This document shows, piece after piece, positions 42,329 to 51,559 of a stretch of DNA of 64,000 nucleotides. The position numbers and the translations under genes are program-made. Source of the stretch: Salegentibacter lacus (GTDB lineage: Bacteria > Bacteroidota > Bacteroidia > Flavobacteriales > Flavobacteriaceae); the NCBI RefSeq assembly GCF_020164555.1, contig NZ_JAIQZB010000012.1, forward strand, positions 1 to 64,000, written 5' to 3'. Position 1 is the stretch's first letter. The number at the start of each line of letters is the position of its first letter. The notes under the pieces were generated by a model that searched no databases, was not told the origin of the DNA, and saw only the letters and a program-made list of their open reading frames with translations.

Positions 42329-43072
42329 ATGGAAAAACCACGTATTAAGGTAGATGCAGTTTCTGCAAAGCCTTTGAAAAACAGTAAATCCCGAAGAAAA
42401 TTTCTTAAAATGGGAGGACTTGCAGTAGCAGGTTCAGGATTGTTGCTTTATGGATGTAGCAGTGATGATGACATGAATAACCCGGAACCTATGCCGGGAG
42501 AAGTTTTTGATCTGGGAAGCGGCGATGTAGGTATTTTAAATTATGCTTACGCCCTGGAGCAGTTGGAGGCTGCATTCTATACTAAGGTTCTAGATGGTTC
42601 TTATTGGGCCGGAGCTAATGCTGAAGAAAAAAAGATATTAGAAGATCTATATGACCACGAGGTAATTCACCGCGAATTTTTCAAGGCTGCCATTGGTGCA
42701 AACGCGGAGGCAAGCCAGGTATTACCAGAACTTGAATTTGACTTTAGCAGTGTGAATTTTGCCGATAGAAATTCTGTACTGGCCACCGCTAGAGTACTTG
42801 AAGATACGGGTGTAGCCGCATATAATGGCGCAGGAAGATTACTTCAAACTCCGGATTTTCTGGTGATTGCTGGGAAAATTGTTTCTGTAGAAGCAAGACA
42901 CGCCGCAGCAATTCGCTCTATTTATCTAGAAGATGATACAGCTTTTGCAGGAGATGATATTATTGATAGCAACGGATTAGATCTAGCGAAAGATCCGCAA
43001 ACAATTCTAAGCGAAGTTGGAAATACCGGCTTTGTAGTTACAGAATTCACTGCTAATAACTTGCCTCAATAA
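42329..43072 (+). CDS. Ferritin-like lipoprotein with twin-arginine signal
   Basis: 247 residues. N-terminus SRRKFLK (R22-R23) is a twin-arginine motif, followed by a lipobox YGC (C43), so it is likely exported folded and lipidated. The rest is a Ferritin_2 (PF13668) four-helix domain: LEQLEAAFY, DLYDHEVIHREFF, LEDTGVAAYNG and VEARHAAAIRS carry the expected Glu/His metal ligands. Function of these exported proteins is unknown. It is followed 27 bases later by a related gene. Confidence 0.88.
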   Translation: MEKPRIKVDAVSAKPLKNSKSRRKFLKMGGLAVAGSGLLLYGCSSDDDMNNPEPMPGEVFDLGSGDVGILNYAYALEQLEAAFYTKVLDGSYWAGANAEEKKILEDLYDHEVIHREFFKAAIGANAEASQVLPELEFDFSSVNFADRNSVLATARVLEDTGVAAYNGAGRLLQTPDFLVIAGKIVSVEARHAAAIRSIYLEDDTAFAGDDIIDSNGLDLAKDPQTILSEVGNTGFVVTEFTANNLPQ

Positions 43073-43099
43073 TCTTTTAATCAACTTAAAAACAACATT

Positions 43100-43933
43100 A
43101 TGGATATTATAAAATTTTTAGACGAATTTACTTCTGAAAGTCTTACGAAAAAGGCTTCATCGAGACGAGCTATGCTTGGTAATCTTGGTAGTTTTGGGAA
43201 AAAGGCAGCTATGGTAGCGGTGCCTTTTGGCCTGGCTTCAACATCGAGTAAAGCATTTGCTCAGGATAACGGGAATAATGCTATTGGAGCATTGCAGCTT
43301 GCGCTTACTCTAGAATACCTTGAAGCTGAATTCTACATTAAAGCCTTAGACTCTGGTGTGTTGCCCAGTGGCGGTAGAGCCGAAGCGGTATATAACCAAA
43401 TTTCGAAACACGAATCTGCTCACGTTACATTTCTACAAACAGGTCTAGGAGATAATTCAGTAGATTCTCCGGAATTCGATTTTACGGCTGGAGGAGCTTT
43501 TGATCCTTTTAACCCAAATAATGATATGGCCTACGCTCAGTTATTAGCTTTAGCCCAGGCATTTGAGGATACCGGAGTTAGAGCTTACAAAGGACAGGCC
43601 GGAAATCTTATGGGAACCCAATTTTTAACCCCTGCTTTGCAAATACATTCTGTAGAAGCAAGACATGCTTCAGAAATAAGAAGGTTAAGAGCTGATGTTT
43701 TAAATGAAAATACTAACGAAAATGCTCTTGGCTGGATAACGCTAAACAACCGCGGACCGGGAATGCCGGAAGCAACGCAGGCAGTTTACGATGGTGAAGA
43801 GAATGTAGTACAGGGAGGAGTAAACCTGGTAGATGCTACAGGATTTAGCGCCGAAGCCGTATCGCAATCTTATGATGAACCAATGAGCGGGGAAGTAGCC
43901 CAGCAAATTGCAGGATTGTTTATCGTTTCATAA
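43100..43933 (+). CDS. Ferritin-like exported protein with twin-arginine signal
   Basis: 277 residues. SSRRAML and a hydrophobic stretch ending in SKAFAQ give a Tat-type signal with an AxA-like cleavage site. The Ferritin_2 fold follows: LTLEYLEAEFYIKAL, SKHESAHVTFL, AFEDTGVRAYKG, VEARHASEIRR. Helices and metal-ligand positions match the gene just before it, so the two arose by duplication. A 50-residue tail after the fold is not in the first gene. Probably co-transcribed and exported folded with bound metal. Confidence 0.88.
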   Translation: MDIIKFLDEFTSESLTKKASSRRAMLGNLGSFGKKAAMVAVPFGLASTSSKAFAQDNGNNAIGALQLALTLEYLEAEFYIKALDSGVLPSGGRAEAVYNQISKHESAHVTFLQTGLGDNSVDSPEFDFTAGGAFDPFNPNNDMAYAQLLALAQAFEDTGVRAYKGQAGNLMGTQFLTPALQIHSVEARHASEIRRLRADVLNENTNENALGWITLNNRGPGMPEATQAVYDGEENVVQGGVNLVDATGFSAEAVSQSYDEPMSGEVAQQIAGLFIVS

Positions 43934-43982
43934 AGATAACTAACTCAATTCTAAGTTTTTGTTATAAGAATTTTGTTATGAA

Positions 43983-44013
43983 AAAAGCCGTTTCGATTTG
44001 AAACGGCTTTTTG
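43983..44013. terminator. Bidirectional terminator
   Basis: A 12-bp stem (aaaagccgtttc / gaaacggctttt) with a 5-base loop lies between the convergent ferritin-like pair and purA. Confidence 0.9.
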
Positions 44014-44038
44014 ATTTTTAAACTCGGTACGCTTTAAA

Positions 44039-45310
44039 TTAGCGTTCTATAGTTTGTTTTCTATCGGGTCCTACTGAAACCACTTTAATTGGTATTTCCA
44101 GTTCTTTTTCTAAAAACTCTACATAATCAATCAACTCTTTCGGAAGTTCATCGGCCTTGGTCATTCCGGTAAGATCTGCTGCCCAACCCTTAATTTCGGT
44201 ATAAACAGGTGTCACATTTTCCGGTTCAATATTATAGGGTAAATGATGAATTTCCTTTCCTTTATAATTATAGGCAGTACATACTTTTAGAGTTTTAAAT
44301 CCGCTAAGTACATCACCTTTCATCATAATTAACTGGGTGATTCCGTTAACCTGAACTGCATATTTTAAAGCTACTAAATCCAGCCAGCCACATCTACGCG
44401 CGCGACCGGTGGTAGCACCAAATTCGTTACCTACACGTCCCATGGTTTCACCGTCTTCATCAAAAAGTTCGGTAGGGAAGGGGCCACTTCCAACGCGGGT
44501 TGTATATGCTTTGAAAATCCCATAGGCTTCACCAATTTTATTCGGCGCAACGCCAAGTCCTGTACAGGCTCCTGCAGCAGTAGTTGTGGAAGAAGTTACA
44601 AAAGGATAGGTTCCAAAATCAATATCCAGTAAAGATCCCTGGGCACCTTCGGCTAAAATAGTTTTTCCTTCTTTCTGGGCTTCGTGCAAATAAGCTTCAC
44701 TATCTATAAAAGTTAGTGATTTCAGCGTTTTTATTGCATTAAAAAATTCCTTTTCCAGTTCAGCAAGATCATATTGAACATCTACATCGTAGAATTTGAT
44801 CATCTTCTCGTGCTTATCGGCCAGAGTTCTGTATTTTTCTTTCCAGTTTTCCAGCTCTAAATCACCAACACGAATTCCGTTTCTTCCGGTTTTGTCCATA
44901 TAAGTTGGACCAATACCTTTAAGGGTAGAACCAATTTTAGCCTTTCCTTTAGAAGCTTCAGAAGCCGCATCTAAAAGCCTGTGTGTAGGCAAAATTAAAT
45001 GTGCTTTTCGGGAAATAAGCAGTTTAGATATATAATCTATATTGTGTTTGCTGAGGTTGTCCAGTTCTTTTTTAAAAATCACTGGATCTATCACTACGCC
45101 ATTTCCTACAAGGTTAATGGTTTCATCGTGAAAAATTCCTGAAGGGATGGTGTGGAGTACGTGTTTTTGCCCATCGAATTCGAGCGTGTGTCCTGCGTTT
45201 GGTCCGCCCTGAAATCTCGCAATAATATCGTATTTAGAGGTGAGCACATCAACAATTTTTCCTTTGCCTTCGTCACCCCATTGGAGACCGAGTAGTAAAT
45301 CTACCGCCAT
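44039..45310 (-). CDS. purA: Adenylosuccinate synthetase
   Basis: 423 residues. It joins IMP and aspartate, using GTP, in AMP synthesis. GLQWGDEGKGKIVD (P-loop with the active-site Asp and Lys), GPNAGHTL, IGSTLKGIGPTY, LAEGAQGSLLDIDFGTYPFVTSS and GATTGRARRCGWLD are all intact. It is the third gene after relA/spoT and fur on one strand, 12 bases behind fur; purA and relA being together links nucleotide supply with ppGpp, which inhibits PurA in other bacteria. Confidence 0.97.
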   Translation of the reverse strand: MAVDLLLGLQWGDEGKGKIVDVLTSKYDIIARFQGGPNAGHTLEFDGQKHVLHTIPSGIFHDETINLVGNGVVIDPVIFKKELDNLSKHNIDYISKLLISRKAHLILPTHRLLDAASEASKGKAKIGSTLKGIGPTYMDKTGRNGIRVGDLELENWKEKYRTLADKHEKMIKFYDVDVQYDLAELEKEFFNAIKTLKSLTFIDSEAYLHEAQKEGKTILAEGAQGSLLDIDFGTYPFVTSSTTTAAGACTGLGVAPNKIGEAYGIFKAYTTRVGSGPFPTELFDEDGETMGRVGNEFGATTGRARRCGWLDLVALKYAVQVNGITQLIMMKGDVLSGFKTLKVCTAYNYKGKEIHHLPYNIEPENVTPVYTEIKGWAADLTGMTKADELPKELIDYVEFLEKELEIPIKVVSVGPDRKQTIER

Positions 45311-45322
45311 TGAAATCTTAAG

Positions 45323-45778
45323 TTAGTTGGTTGTTTTTTTATTGCCGTAAAAATATAAAGAATGTTTGGTAATTTTAATATCAAACACTTCTTCAATTGT
45401 TTGCTTAATAGATTGTATACGAGGGTCGCAAAATTCTATCACTTCGCCTGTGTCGGTTAGAATAACGTGGTCGTGCTGCCGGTCAAAATAAGATTTCTCG
45501 TATTGGGACTGGTTTTGTCCAAATTGATGCTTCCTAACAAGTCCGCATTCCAGTAATAATTCTATGGTATTATAGAGGGTGGCACGACTTACCCGGTACT
45601 TCTTGTTTTTCATTTTAATGTAGAGTGACTCTATATCAAAATGATCGTCGTTATTGTAGATTTCTTGAAGTATCGCAAAACGTTCTGGGGTTTTTCTATG
45701 CCCTTTTTCTTCCAAATACTTGGTGAAAACGTTTTTAACTACTGCCTGATCGTTCTTATTTACAACTTTTTTGCTCAT
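45323..45778 (-). CDS. Fur-family transcriptional regulator
   Basis: 151 residues. The winged helix ([32 protein letters not shown]) and the metal-binding dimer domain ([21 protein letters not shown]) are of Fur type. Only one of the cysteines of the structural CxxC zinc sites remains (EFCDP), as in many Bacteroidota Fur proteins. Whether it senses iron, zinc or peroxide is open. It has its own promoter (TACCTTTG) overlapped by a perfect-arm palindrome, which suggests self-regulation. Confidence 0.92.
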   Translation of the reverse strand: MSKKVVNKNDQAVVKNVFTKYLEEKGHRKTPERFAILQEIYNNDDHFDIESLYIKMKNKKYRVSRATLYNTIELLLECGLVRKHQFGQNQSQYEKSYFDRQHDHVILTDTGEVIEFCDPRIQSIKQTIEEVFDIKITKHSLYFYGNKKTTN

Positions 45779-45782
45779 AGTT

Positions 45783-45799
45783 CTTTGTACCTTACAAAG
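45783..45799. promoter_or_regulatory. Candidate operator upstream of the Fur-family gene
   Basis: The inverted repeat ctttgta-cct-tacaaag (7-bp perfect arms) starts 5 bases before the fur ATG and overlaps the TACCTTTG promoter element, the right place for repressor binding. Confidence 0.5.
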
Positions 45800-45802
45800 G
45801 TA
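45795..45802 (-). promoter_or_regulatory. Promoter -7 element of the Fur-family gene
   Basis: On the minus strand TACCTTTG is an exact TAnnTTTG match, 17 bases before the ATG and just after the relA/spoT stop. Confidence 0.6.
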
Positions 45803-45807
45803 TAGGA

Positions 45808-48018
45808 TTATTCACGGCTAACCTTATCGATGCCGTTAATTTTTTTGAGTCGGTTTATGATTTTTGTAAGTATGGCATTGTTCTTTACCCTAAGCGTTAT
45901 TTGCCCGCTAAAGACACCATCTACACTTTCAAAATTAACCTTTTGCATATTCACATTTAGGTTGCTGGAGATTTCTTTTGTGATCTCACTTACCAAACCT
46001 AAATTGTCAATTCCCGTTAATTTAACTACTGCTTTAAAGTCTTGTTGCGAAGAATCTATCCATTTTGCGGGAATAATTCTGTAGGCATAATTGCTCTGAA
46101 GCTGAAGCGCATTTGGGCAGTTTTTCTTATGAACTTTAATCCCATCATTTACCGTTACAAAACCAAAAACCTGGTCTCCGGGAATAGGATTACAGCAATT
46201 AGCCAGTTTATATTCTAAAGTTTCATCTTCATCCCTTCCAAAAACAAGCTGATCGTATTTAGAAGTAATTTCATCTTTATTAAGATCTTCGGCAATAACC
46301 GGTTTAGTGATCTTTCGTTTAATATAACTTACCAGTGCATTACTTCGGGAAGATGCAAATTCCTTGAGTTTCTGATTGTCAATTTTCCCAATTCCAACGC
46401 GATAAAATAGATCAAGGCTGGTTTTTAGATTAAAATGAACCACCAACTCATTGATTATTTTTTCATTAAAAGGAATTTTTTGTGCGCGTAACTTTCGGGT
46501 GAGTATCGCTTTCCCTTCTTCGGCTATTTCTCGTTTTTCATCTTTTAAAGAAGATTTTATCTTGGCGCGAGCTCTTGCGGTTGTCGCATAATCAAGCCAG
46601 TTTACATTAGGCTGTGCATTTTCGGAAGTGATTATTTCTACCTGGTCACCACTTTTCAATTCGTGGCTTAAAGGCACTAATTTATTGTTTACACGTGCGC
46701 CTCTCGTTTTTAAGCCAATTTCTGTATGAATACTGAAAGCGAAATCTAAAGGCGTAGAGCCTTTTGGTAAAGATTTTAAATCTCCCTGGGGAGTAAAAAC
46801 GAATATTTCTTTTGAATAAAGGTTGAGTTTAAACTGCTCTACAAAATCTACCGCATTTACATCGGGGTTTTCCAATGCTTCCTGAAGCCGGTTTAACCAT
46901 TCTTCAATTCCGCGGTCTTCCTGGGTGTCACCTTCCTTATATTTATAGTGTGCAGCATATCCTTTTTCGGCAATCTCGTTCATTCGTTGGCTACGAATCT
47001 GAACTTCTACCCAACGGCCTTTTGGTCCCATAACGGTAATATGCAAAGCTTCGTAACCTGTAGATTTAGGTGAAGAAATCCAATCCCGAAGCCTTGTAGG
47101 ATTTGGCCTAAAGTGATCGGTGACTATAGAATAAATTTTCCAGGCAAGGAATTTTTCGTTTGCCTGGTCACTTTTGTAAATTATCCGAATAGCAAATTTG
47201 TCGTAAACCTCGTCAAAACTCACATTCTGAGCTTGCATTTTACGATTTATGGAATAGATAGATTTTGGCCTTCCTTTAATATCATATTTAAGCTCTTCCT
47301 GATTCAGCGAATCTTCAATAATCCTGGAAAATTCTTTAATGTAGGCATCCTGCTCCTCTTTGCTTTCTTTTATTTTAGTGTGAATCTCATGATAAACTTC
47401 GGGTTCAGTATATTTTAAACCAAGATCCTCGAGTTCGGTTTTAATATTGTATAGCCCAATTCTGTGGGCTAGCGGAGCATAAATATAAAGTGTTTCTGAA
47501 GCGATCTTTTCCTGTTTATCACGCCGCATTGCATCCATAGTTTGCATATTGTGCAATCTATCGGCAATCTTGATAATAATTACCCGAATATCATCATTTA
47601 GAGTAAGCAACATTTTCCGGAAATTCTCGGCCTGCAGCGAAACATCTTTATCTTTCTTTAAACTGGAAATTTTAGTAAGCCCGTCAACGATTGTTGCAAC
47701 AGTTTTCCCGAACATCTTCTCTATATCCTCCAGCGTATAAATCGTGTCTTCAACCACATCGTGTAAAAGGGCTGCGATAATGGAAGTGGCATCTAACCCA
47801 ATTTCTGAAGCTACGATTTTTGCAACAGCGATTGGGTGAAAAATATAAGCTTCGCCAGATTTTCTTCGCTGATCTTTATGTGCCTCTACAGCGGTATCAA
47901 AAGCCTTTCTAATTTGCTTTTTATCATCGTCACTTAAGCTGCGGTAACTTATGCGCAGGAGTTCTTTATACTGCCTTGCAATTTGCTTGTTTTCTTTCTC
48001 TATAGCGGCTTCTGTCAT
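45808..48018 (-). CDS. Bifunctional (p)ppGpp synthetase/hydrolase (RelA/SpoT)
   Basis: 736 residues with the full long-RSH layout: an HD hydrolase domain ([21 protein letters not shown], about 40-190) with intact metal motif, the synthetase domain ([27 protein letters not shown], about 240-370), TGS ([24 protein letters not shown], about 400-465), a zinc-finger-like CCNPIPGD region and a C-terminal ACT domain. Both activities look possible. It sets the alarmone level for the stringent response. The fur and purA genes follow at short distance. Confidence 0.96.
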   Translation of the reverse strand: MTEAAIEKENKQIARQYKELLRISYRSLSDDDKKQIRKAFDTAVEAHKDQRRKSGEAYIFHPIAVAKIVASEIGLDATSIIAALLHDVVEDTIYTLEDIEKMFGKTVATIVDGLTKISSLKKDKDVSLQAENFRKMLLTLNDDIRVIIIKIADRLHNMQTMDAMRRDKQEKIASETLYIYAPLAHRIGLYNIKTELEDLGLKYTEPEVYHEIHTKIKESKEEQDAYIKEFSRIIEDSLNQEELKYDIKGRPKSIYSINRKMQAQNVSFDEVYDKFAIRIIYKSDQANEKFLAWKIYSIVTDHFRPNPTRLRDWISSPKSTGYEALHITVMGPKGRWVEVQIRSQRMNEIAEKGYAAHYKYKEGDTQEDRGIEEWLNRLQEALENPDVNAVDFVEQFKLNLYSKEIFVFTPQGDLKSLPKGSTPLDFAFSIHTEIGLKTRGARVNNKLVPLSHELKSGDQVEIITSENAQPNVNWLDYATTARARAKIKSSLKDEKREIAEEGKAILTRKLRAQKIPFNEKIINELVVHFNLKTSLDLFYRVGIGKIDNQKLKEFASSRSNALVSYIKRKITKPVIAEDLNKDEITSKYDQLVFGRDEDETLEYKLANCCNPIPGDQVFGFVTVNDGIKVHKKNCPNALQLQSNYAYRIIPAKWIDSSQQDFKAVVKLTGIDNLGLVSEITKEISSNLNVNMQKVNFESVDGVFSGQITLRVKNNAILTKIINRLKKINGIDKVSRE

Positions 48019-48053
48019 AATTTAAAAGTACAATTAAGATTATAAAGAAACAA

Positions 48054-49292
48054 CTACAAACCGCGCTTTAAGTTCCTGAACCTTTGTAAAAGTGTGGGAT
48101 GCGAATAATGCATAAAGACATAAGCTTTATGTGGAGTAAGATTGCTTAAGGTGTTTTTGGTAAGTTTTTTTAAGCTTGAAATTAAAGGCCCAGCACCGTA
48201 GGTTTGCTTTGCATAATCATCTGCCTGATATTCAAATTTTCGAGATAAATAATTCATTAACAAGCCTGTGACTTCTGAAATAGGACTGTATAAAATCCCG
48301 AAGGCAATTAAGCCAATATGAAAACTTGGTTCATCAACCCCCAGCGCTTGTGAAAGGGCAGGGCTACCCACAAATAGGGACAAAAGCCACAATGTGAAAC
48401 CGGTAGTTAAGATTGAAGCGCCCAAATTCACAATAATATGGTTCTTTTTATAATGCCCAACTTCGTGCGCCAGTACCGCTACAATTTCTTCTTCTTCCAG
48501 GTCTTTTACCAAAGTATCAAAAAGGGTAATGCGTTTTTCTTTTCCAAATCCGGAAAAATAAGCATTCGCTTTTGTACTCCGTTTAGAACCGTCTATGATA
48601 AAAATATTATCGAGGGTAAAACCTACACTTTCGGCATAAGTTTCAATCTTTGTGCGCAGAGAACCTTCTTCCAGCGGACTTTGTTTATTAAATATAGGCA
48701 CTATGAGTTTTGCATAAAACATATTGAGGAATATAGAAAATACCGCTACCAGAATCCAAGCATACCACCAGAAATCATTTCCGGCAAATTGGTAGAACCA
48801 AACGATTAGTGCCAAGATCCCACCTCCGAGGATAGCCATCATAAGCAAACCTTTTATTTTATCTAAAAAAAAGGTTTTTTTCGTGGTTTTATTGAAGCCA
48901 TATTTTTCCTCGATAACAAAAGTGCTGTACCAGGAAAAAGGCGTGGTAAGTATATCGCTGCCAATCATTATTATTCCGAAGAAAATAAGGGCCACCAGAA
49001 TGGCATTATCGGTAAAGTTTCGCGCGATGTCATCTACCCACGCAAATCCGTCAAAGAGGATAAATCCCAAAGTAAGCAAAACTGAAAATGTAGATGTGAT
49101 AATTCCAAACCTGTAACGCTCCTTTTTGTAACATTGGGACTTTTCGTTTTCTTCTTTATCGTAAACATCGCTGAGCTCCTGAGGGACAGGATCATCAAAA
49201 TGTTTCGCGTTTAAGGTGTCCAGAATCTTATCGATAATAAAATCGATTACAATAATGGCAATGATGATATAAAATATGGTTTCGGGGTTCAA
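48054..49292 (-). CDS. M48 family membrane metalloprotease (Ste24/CAAX-protease-1-like)
   Basis: 412 residues, about seven membrane segments, with the zinc motif VLAHEVGHYKKNH and the third ligand in SEVTGLLMNYLSRKFEYQADDYA. Closest in layout to Ste24-type M48 enzymes (N-terminal Peptidase_M48_N extension). Bacterial members are thought to act in membrane protein quality control; prenyl processing is not expected here. Stands in the same direction as relA/spoT, 35 bases before it. Confidence 0.92.
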   Translation of the reverse strand: MNPETIFYIIIAIIVIDFIIDKILDTLNAKHFDDPVPQELSDVYDKEENEKSQCYKKERYRFGIITSTFSVLLTLGFILFDGFAWVDDIARNFTDNAILVALIFFGIIMIGSDILTTPFSWYSTFVIEEKYGFNKTTKKTFFLDKIKGLLMMAILGGGILALIVWFYQFAGNDFWWYAWILVAVFSIFLNMFYAKLIVPIFNKQSPLEEGSLRTKIETYAESVGFTLDNIFIIDGSKRSTKANAYFSGFGKEKRITLFDTLVKDLEEEEIVAVLAHEVGHYKKNHIIVNLGASILTTGFTLWLLSLFVGSPALSQALGVDEPSFHIGLIAFGILYSPISEVTGLLMNYLSRKFEYQADDYAKQTYGAGPLISSLKKLTKNTLSNLTPHKAYVFMHYSHPTLLQRFRNLKRGL

Positions 49293-49344
49293 AGGCTTTT
49301 AATTTTAATGCTGAATTATACTTGCTGACAACGTGGTTTAATCT

Positions 49345-50139
49345 TTAGAAACGACGTTGTCTTTTGGCTTCAAAAATAAGGATTCCGGCCGCAACAGAAA
49401 CATTCATAGAATCAATTTCACCACTCATTGGAATAATAATATTTTGGGTTGAATTTTGTCGCCATTCTCCACTTAAACCGGTGGCTTCAGTTCCCACTAC
49501 AATAGCTGCAGCCTGAGTGAAATCTATCTCGTGATATGGTTTTGAAGCTTGCAGGGCAGCAGCATATATCGAAATATTCTTTTCCTTTAAAAATTCAATA
49601 ATTTCTGAAGTACTCCCGGTGGCGATTTGATTGGTAAATACGCAGCCCACACTGGAACGGATAATATTTGGGTTATAAAGATCGGTTTTTGGATTTGCGA
49701 TAAAAACAGCATCTACATTCGCAGCATCGGCAGTTCTTAGAATCGCACCTATATTTCCCGGTTTTTCAGGAGCTTCAGCAACAAGAATTAAAGGATTTTT
49801 AGTCTGGAATTTAATACTTTGTAGGCTGTTCTCTTTAGTTTTAAAAATCGCTAAAACTCCTTCAGTACTACTTCTATAGGCTAGTTTCTCGTAAACTTCC
49901 GAAGAAATCTCAGTAATTTGAACTTCCTCTGAAATTAATGATTCAATTTCTTTTAAATTCAGCAAGTCTGGACAAAAATAGACTGCTTTTAGTTCAAATT
50001 TTCCCTTTAAAGCCAATTGAATTTCCCGTTTGCCTTCAACCAGACAAACACCTTCTTTTCTACGCTGCCGTGATTTTTCCTGTAATAGGAGCAGGTGTTT
50101 TACTTCCTTATTTTGCGTACTGCTAATTTGCTTAATCAT
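49345..50139 (-). CDS. TrmH/SpoU family RNA 2'-O-methyltransferase
   Basis: 264 residues from ATG 50139; a longer frame upstream carries no sensible sequence. The substrate-binding N-terminus (QISSTQNKEVKHLLLLQEKSRQR) precedes the trefoil-knot SPOUT domain with the three motifs: LVAEAPEKPGNIGAILRTADA, VGTEATGL and IPMSGEIDSMNVSVAAGI. It methylates a ribose in rRNA or tRNA, most like RlmB/TsnR. Target unknown. Confidence 0.92.
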   Translation of the reverse strand: MIKQISSTQNKEVKHLLLLQEKSRQRRKEGVCLVEGKREIQLALKGKFELKAVYFCPDLLNLKEIESLISEEVQITEISSEVYEKLAYRSSTEGVLAIFKTKENSLQSIKFQTKNPLILVAEAPEKPGNIGAILRTADAANVDAVFIANPKTDLYNPNIIRSSVGCVFTNQIATGSTSEIIEFLKEKNISIYAAALQASKPYHEIDFTQAAAIVVGTEATGLSGEWRQNSTQNIIIPMSGEIDSMNVSVAAGILIFEAKRQRRF

Positions 50140-50176
50140 AGGTGTAAAAATAGGGAGTTTAAGCCTATTGCAAAGA

Positions 50177-50223
50177 AAAGAGGTTAACAAAATACCGCCT
50201 TCGGTATAATTGTTAACCTCTTT
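50177..50223 (-). terminator. Long two-tier hairpin downstream of the amidohydrolase operon
   Basis: A 14-bp outer stem (aaagaggttaacaa / ttgttaacctcttt) plus a 6-bp inner stem (ataccg / cggtat) with a cctt loop. It lies 20 bases after the stop of the 435-residue protein and ends in T on the minus strand. Confidence 0.8.
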
Positions 50224-50242
50224 AAATTCCGCGAATTTATTT

Positions 50243-51550
50243 CTATTTACTCGCGCTATCGTATTTTTCCATATAACGTTGGTAAAGTTCGGTTTGGTGA
50301 GTTTCCAAACTTACTTCCCGTCCCTGGATAAAAGCGTGGGTCAAAATATTTCCTCGCATATCCAAAGCATCCCCTTCGCTAATAAACAATGTGGCTGTTT
50401 TTCCTTTTTCCAAAGTACCAACCATATCATCTATTCCAAGTATTTTGGCGGTGTTCGAAGTAATAAGCTTAAGCGCTTCTTCTTTACCCAAACCATAAGC
50501 ACCTGCAGTTCCTGCGTAAAAAGGTAGGTTTCTGGTATTCATTCTTTCCATACTCCCGCTGCTTTCCAGAGCTACTAAAACACCTTTGTTATGTAGAATT
50601 CCGGCTAATTTATAGGGAAAATCATAATCATGGTCTTCACTGCTTGGCGTATCGTGTGGTCGTTGAACCAAGACTGAAATATTATTGTTTTTTAGATCTT
50701 CTATTGCTTTATGTGCTTCATAGCCACCAACAATTACCAGATGTTCTAATTCGTGATCTTTCTTAAAATCTATTACATCCAGGATTTCCTTCTTTCCATC
50801 TACGTGAATATAAACACGTTTATCTCCAGTGAAAACGTTTTTCATCGCTTCGTAAGCGAGATTTGTTTTTTCGTTGTTACCTTCTAAATAAGCTTTAGCC
50901 GATGCGAAAAATTCTTCAAGTTTTAAGAGATCTTCCTGATAATCTTCACTTGGTTTAACACCTGGATCTTCACCGGCCCACCAGCGGCCTCTGGTAAAAC
51001 TACTTGGCCAGTTAATATGTAAACCATCGTCTTCTTTGATTGTCGCGTCTTCCCAATTCCATGCGTCAAACTGCACGATAGATGATGTTCCTGAAATTCT
51101 GCCACCACGTGGTACAATTTGTCCCATAAGAACCCCATTTGGTCGCATACTTTCTACGATTTTGCTTTCGGCATTGTAGGCAATAACACTTCTAATATGG
51201 GGAAGCATGGATCCAATTTCATCTTCATCGTCTGTAGCACGAACAGCATCGATCTCTACCAAACCTAAAGTGGCGTTCGGAGCGATAAATCCCGGGTACA
51301 CGTGTTTTCCTTCGGCCTCAATAATTCGGCCGCGGTATTGCATTTTTGTAGCGGTAGCATCCATCACCTGAGTGATTTTACCATCTTCAAAAATAATTAG
51401 GCTGTTCTCAATAATTTCACCGTTCCCGAGGTGGGCCGTGGCGCCAACAATAGTTACTGCTTCGGTTTGTTTGGAAGCCGGGGTTTGTTGGGCAAAAGAA
51501 TTTCCTATACAGGTAAATAGCGCAATTATTACTAAATATTTCATCTTCAT
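50243..51550 (-). CDS. Secreted amidohydrolase-like protein lacking the HxH motif
   Basis: 435 residues with a signal peptide (MKYLVIIALFTCIGNSFAQ). The fold is that of metal-dependent amidohydrolases at both ends (IFEDGKITQVMD at the start; KLITSNTAKILGIDDMVGTLEKGKTATLFI at the end). The metal-binding segment, normally PGFIDxHxH, reads PGFIAPNATLG (87-96), so HxH is lost, and no metal aspartate is obvious. Probably non-catalytic. It lies 9 bases behind the larger homologue, so the two are a unit. Confidence 0.88.
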   Translation of the reverse strand: MKMKYLVIIALFTCIGNSFAQQTPASKQTEAVTIVGATAHLGNGEIIENSLIIFEDGKITQVMDATATKMQYRGRIIEAEGKHVYPGFIAPNATLGLVEIDAVRATDDEDEIGSMLPHIRSVIAYNAESKIVESMRPNGVLMGQIVPRGGRISGTSSIVQFDAWNWEDATIKEDDGLHINWPSSFTRGRWWAGEDPGVKPSEDYQEDLLKLEEFFASAKAYLEGNNEKTNLAYEAMKNVFTGDKRVYIHVDGKKEILDVIDFKKDHELEHLVIVGGYEAHKAIEDLKNNNISVLVQRPHDTPSSEDHDYDFPYKLAGILHNKGVLVALESSGSMERMNTRNLPFYAGTAGAYGLGKEEALKLITSNTAKILGIDDMVGTLEKGKTATLFISEGDALDMRGNILTHAFIQGREVSLETHQTELYQRYMEKYDSASK

Positions 51551-51559
51551 TTGTTCTTT

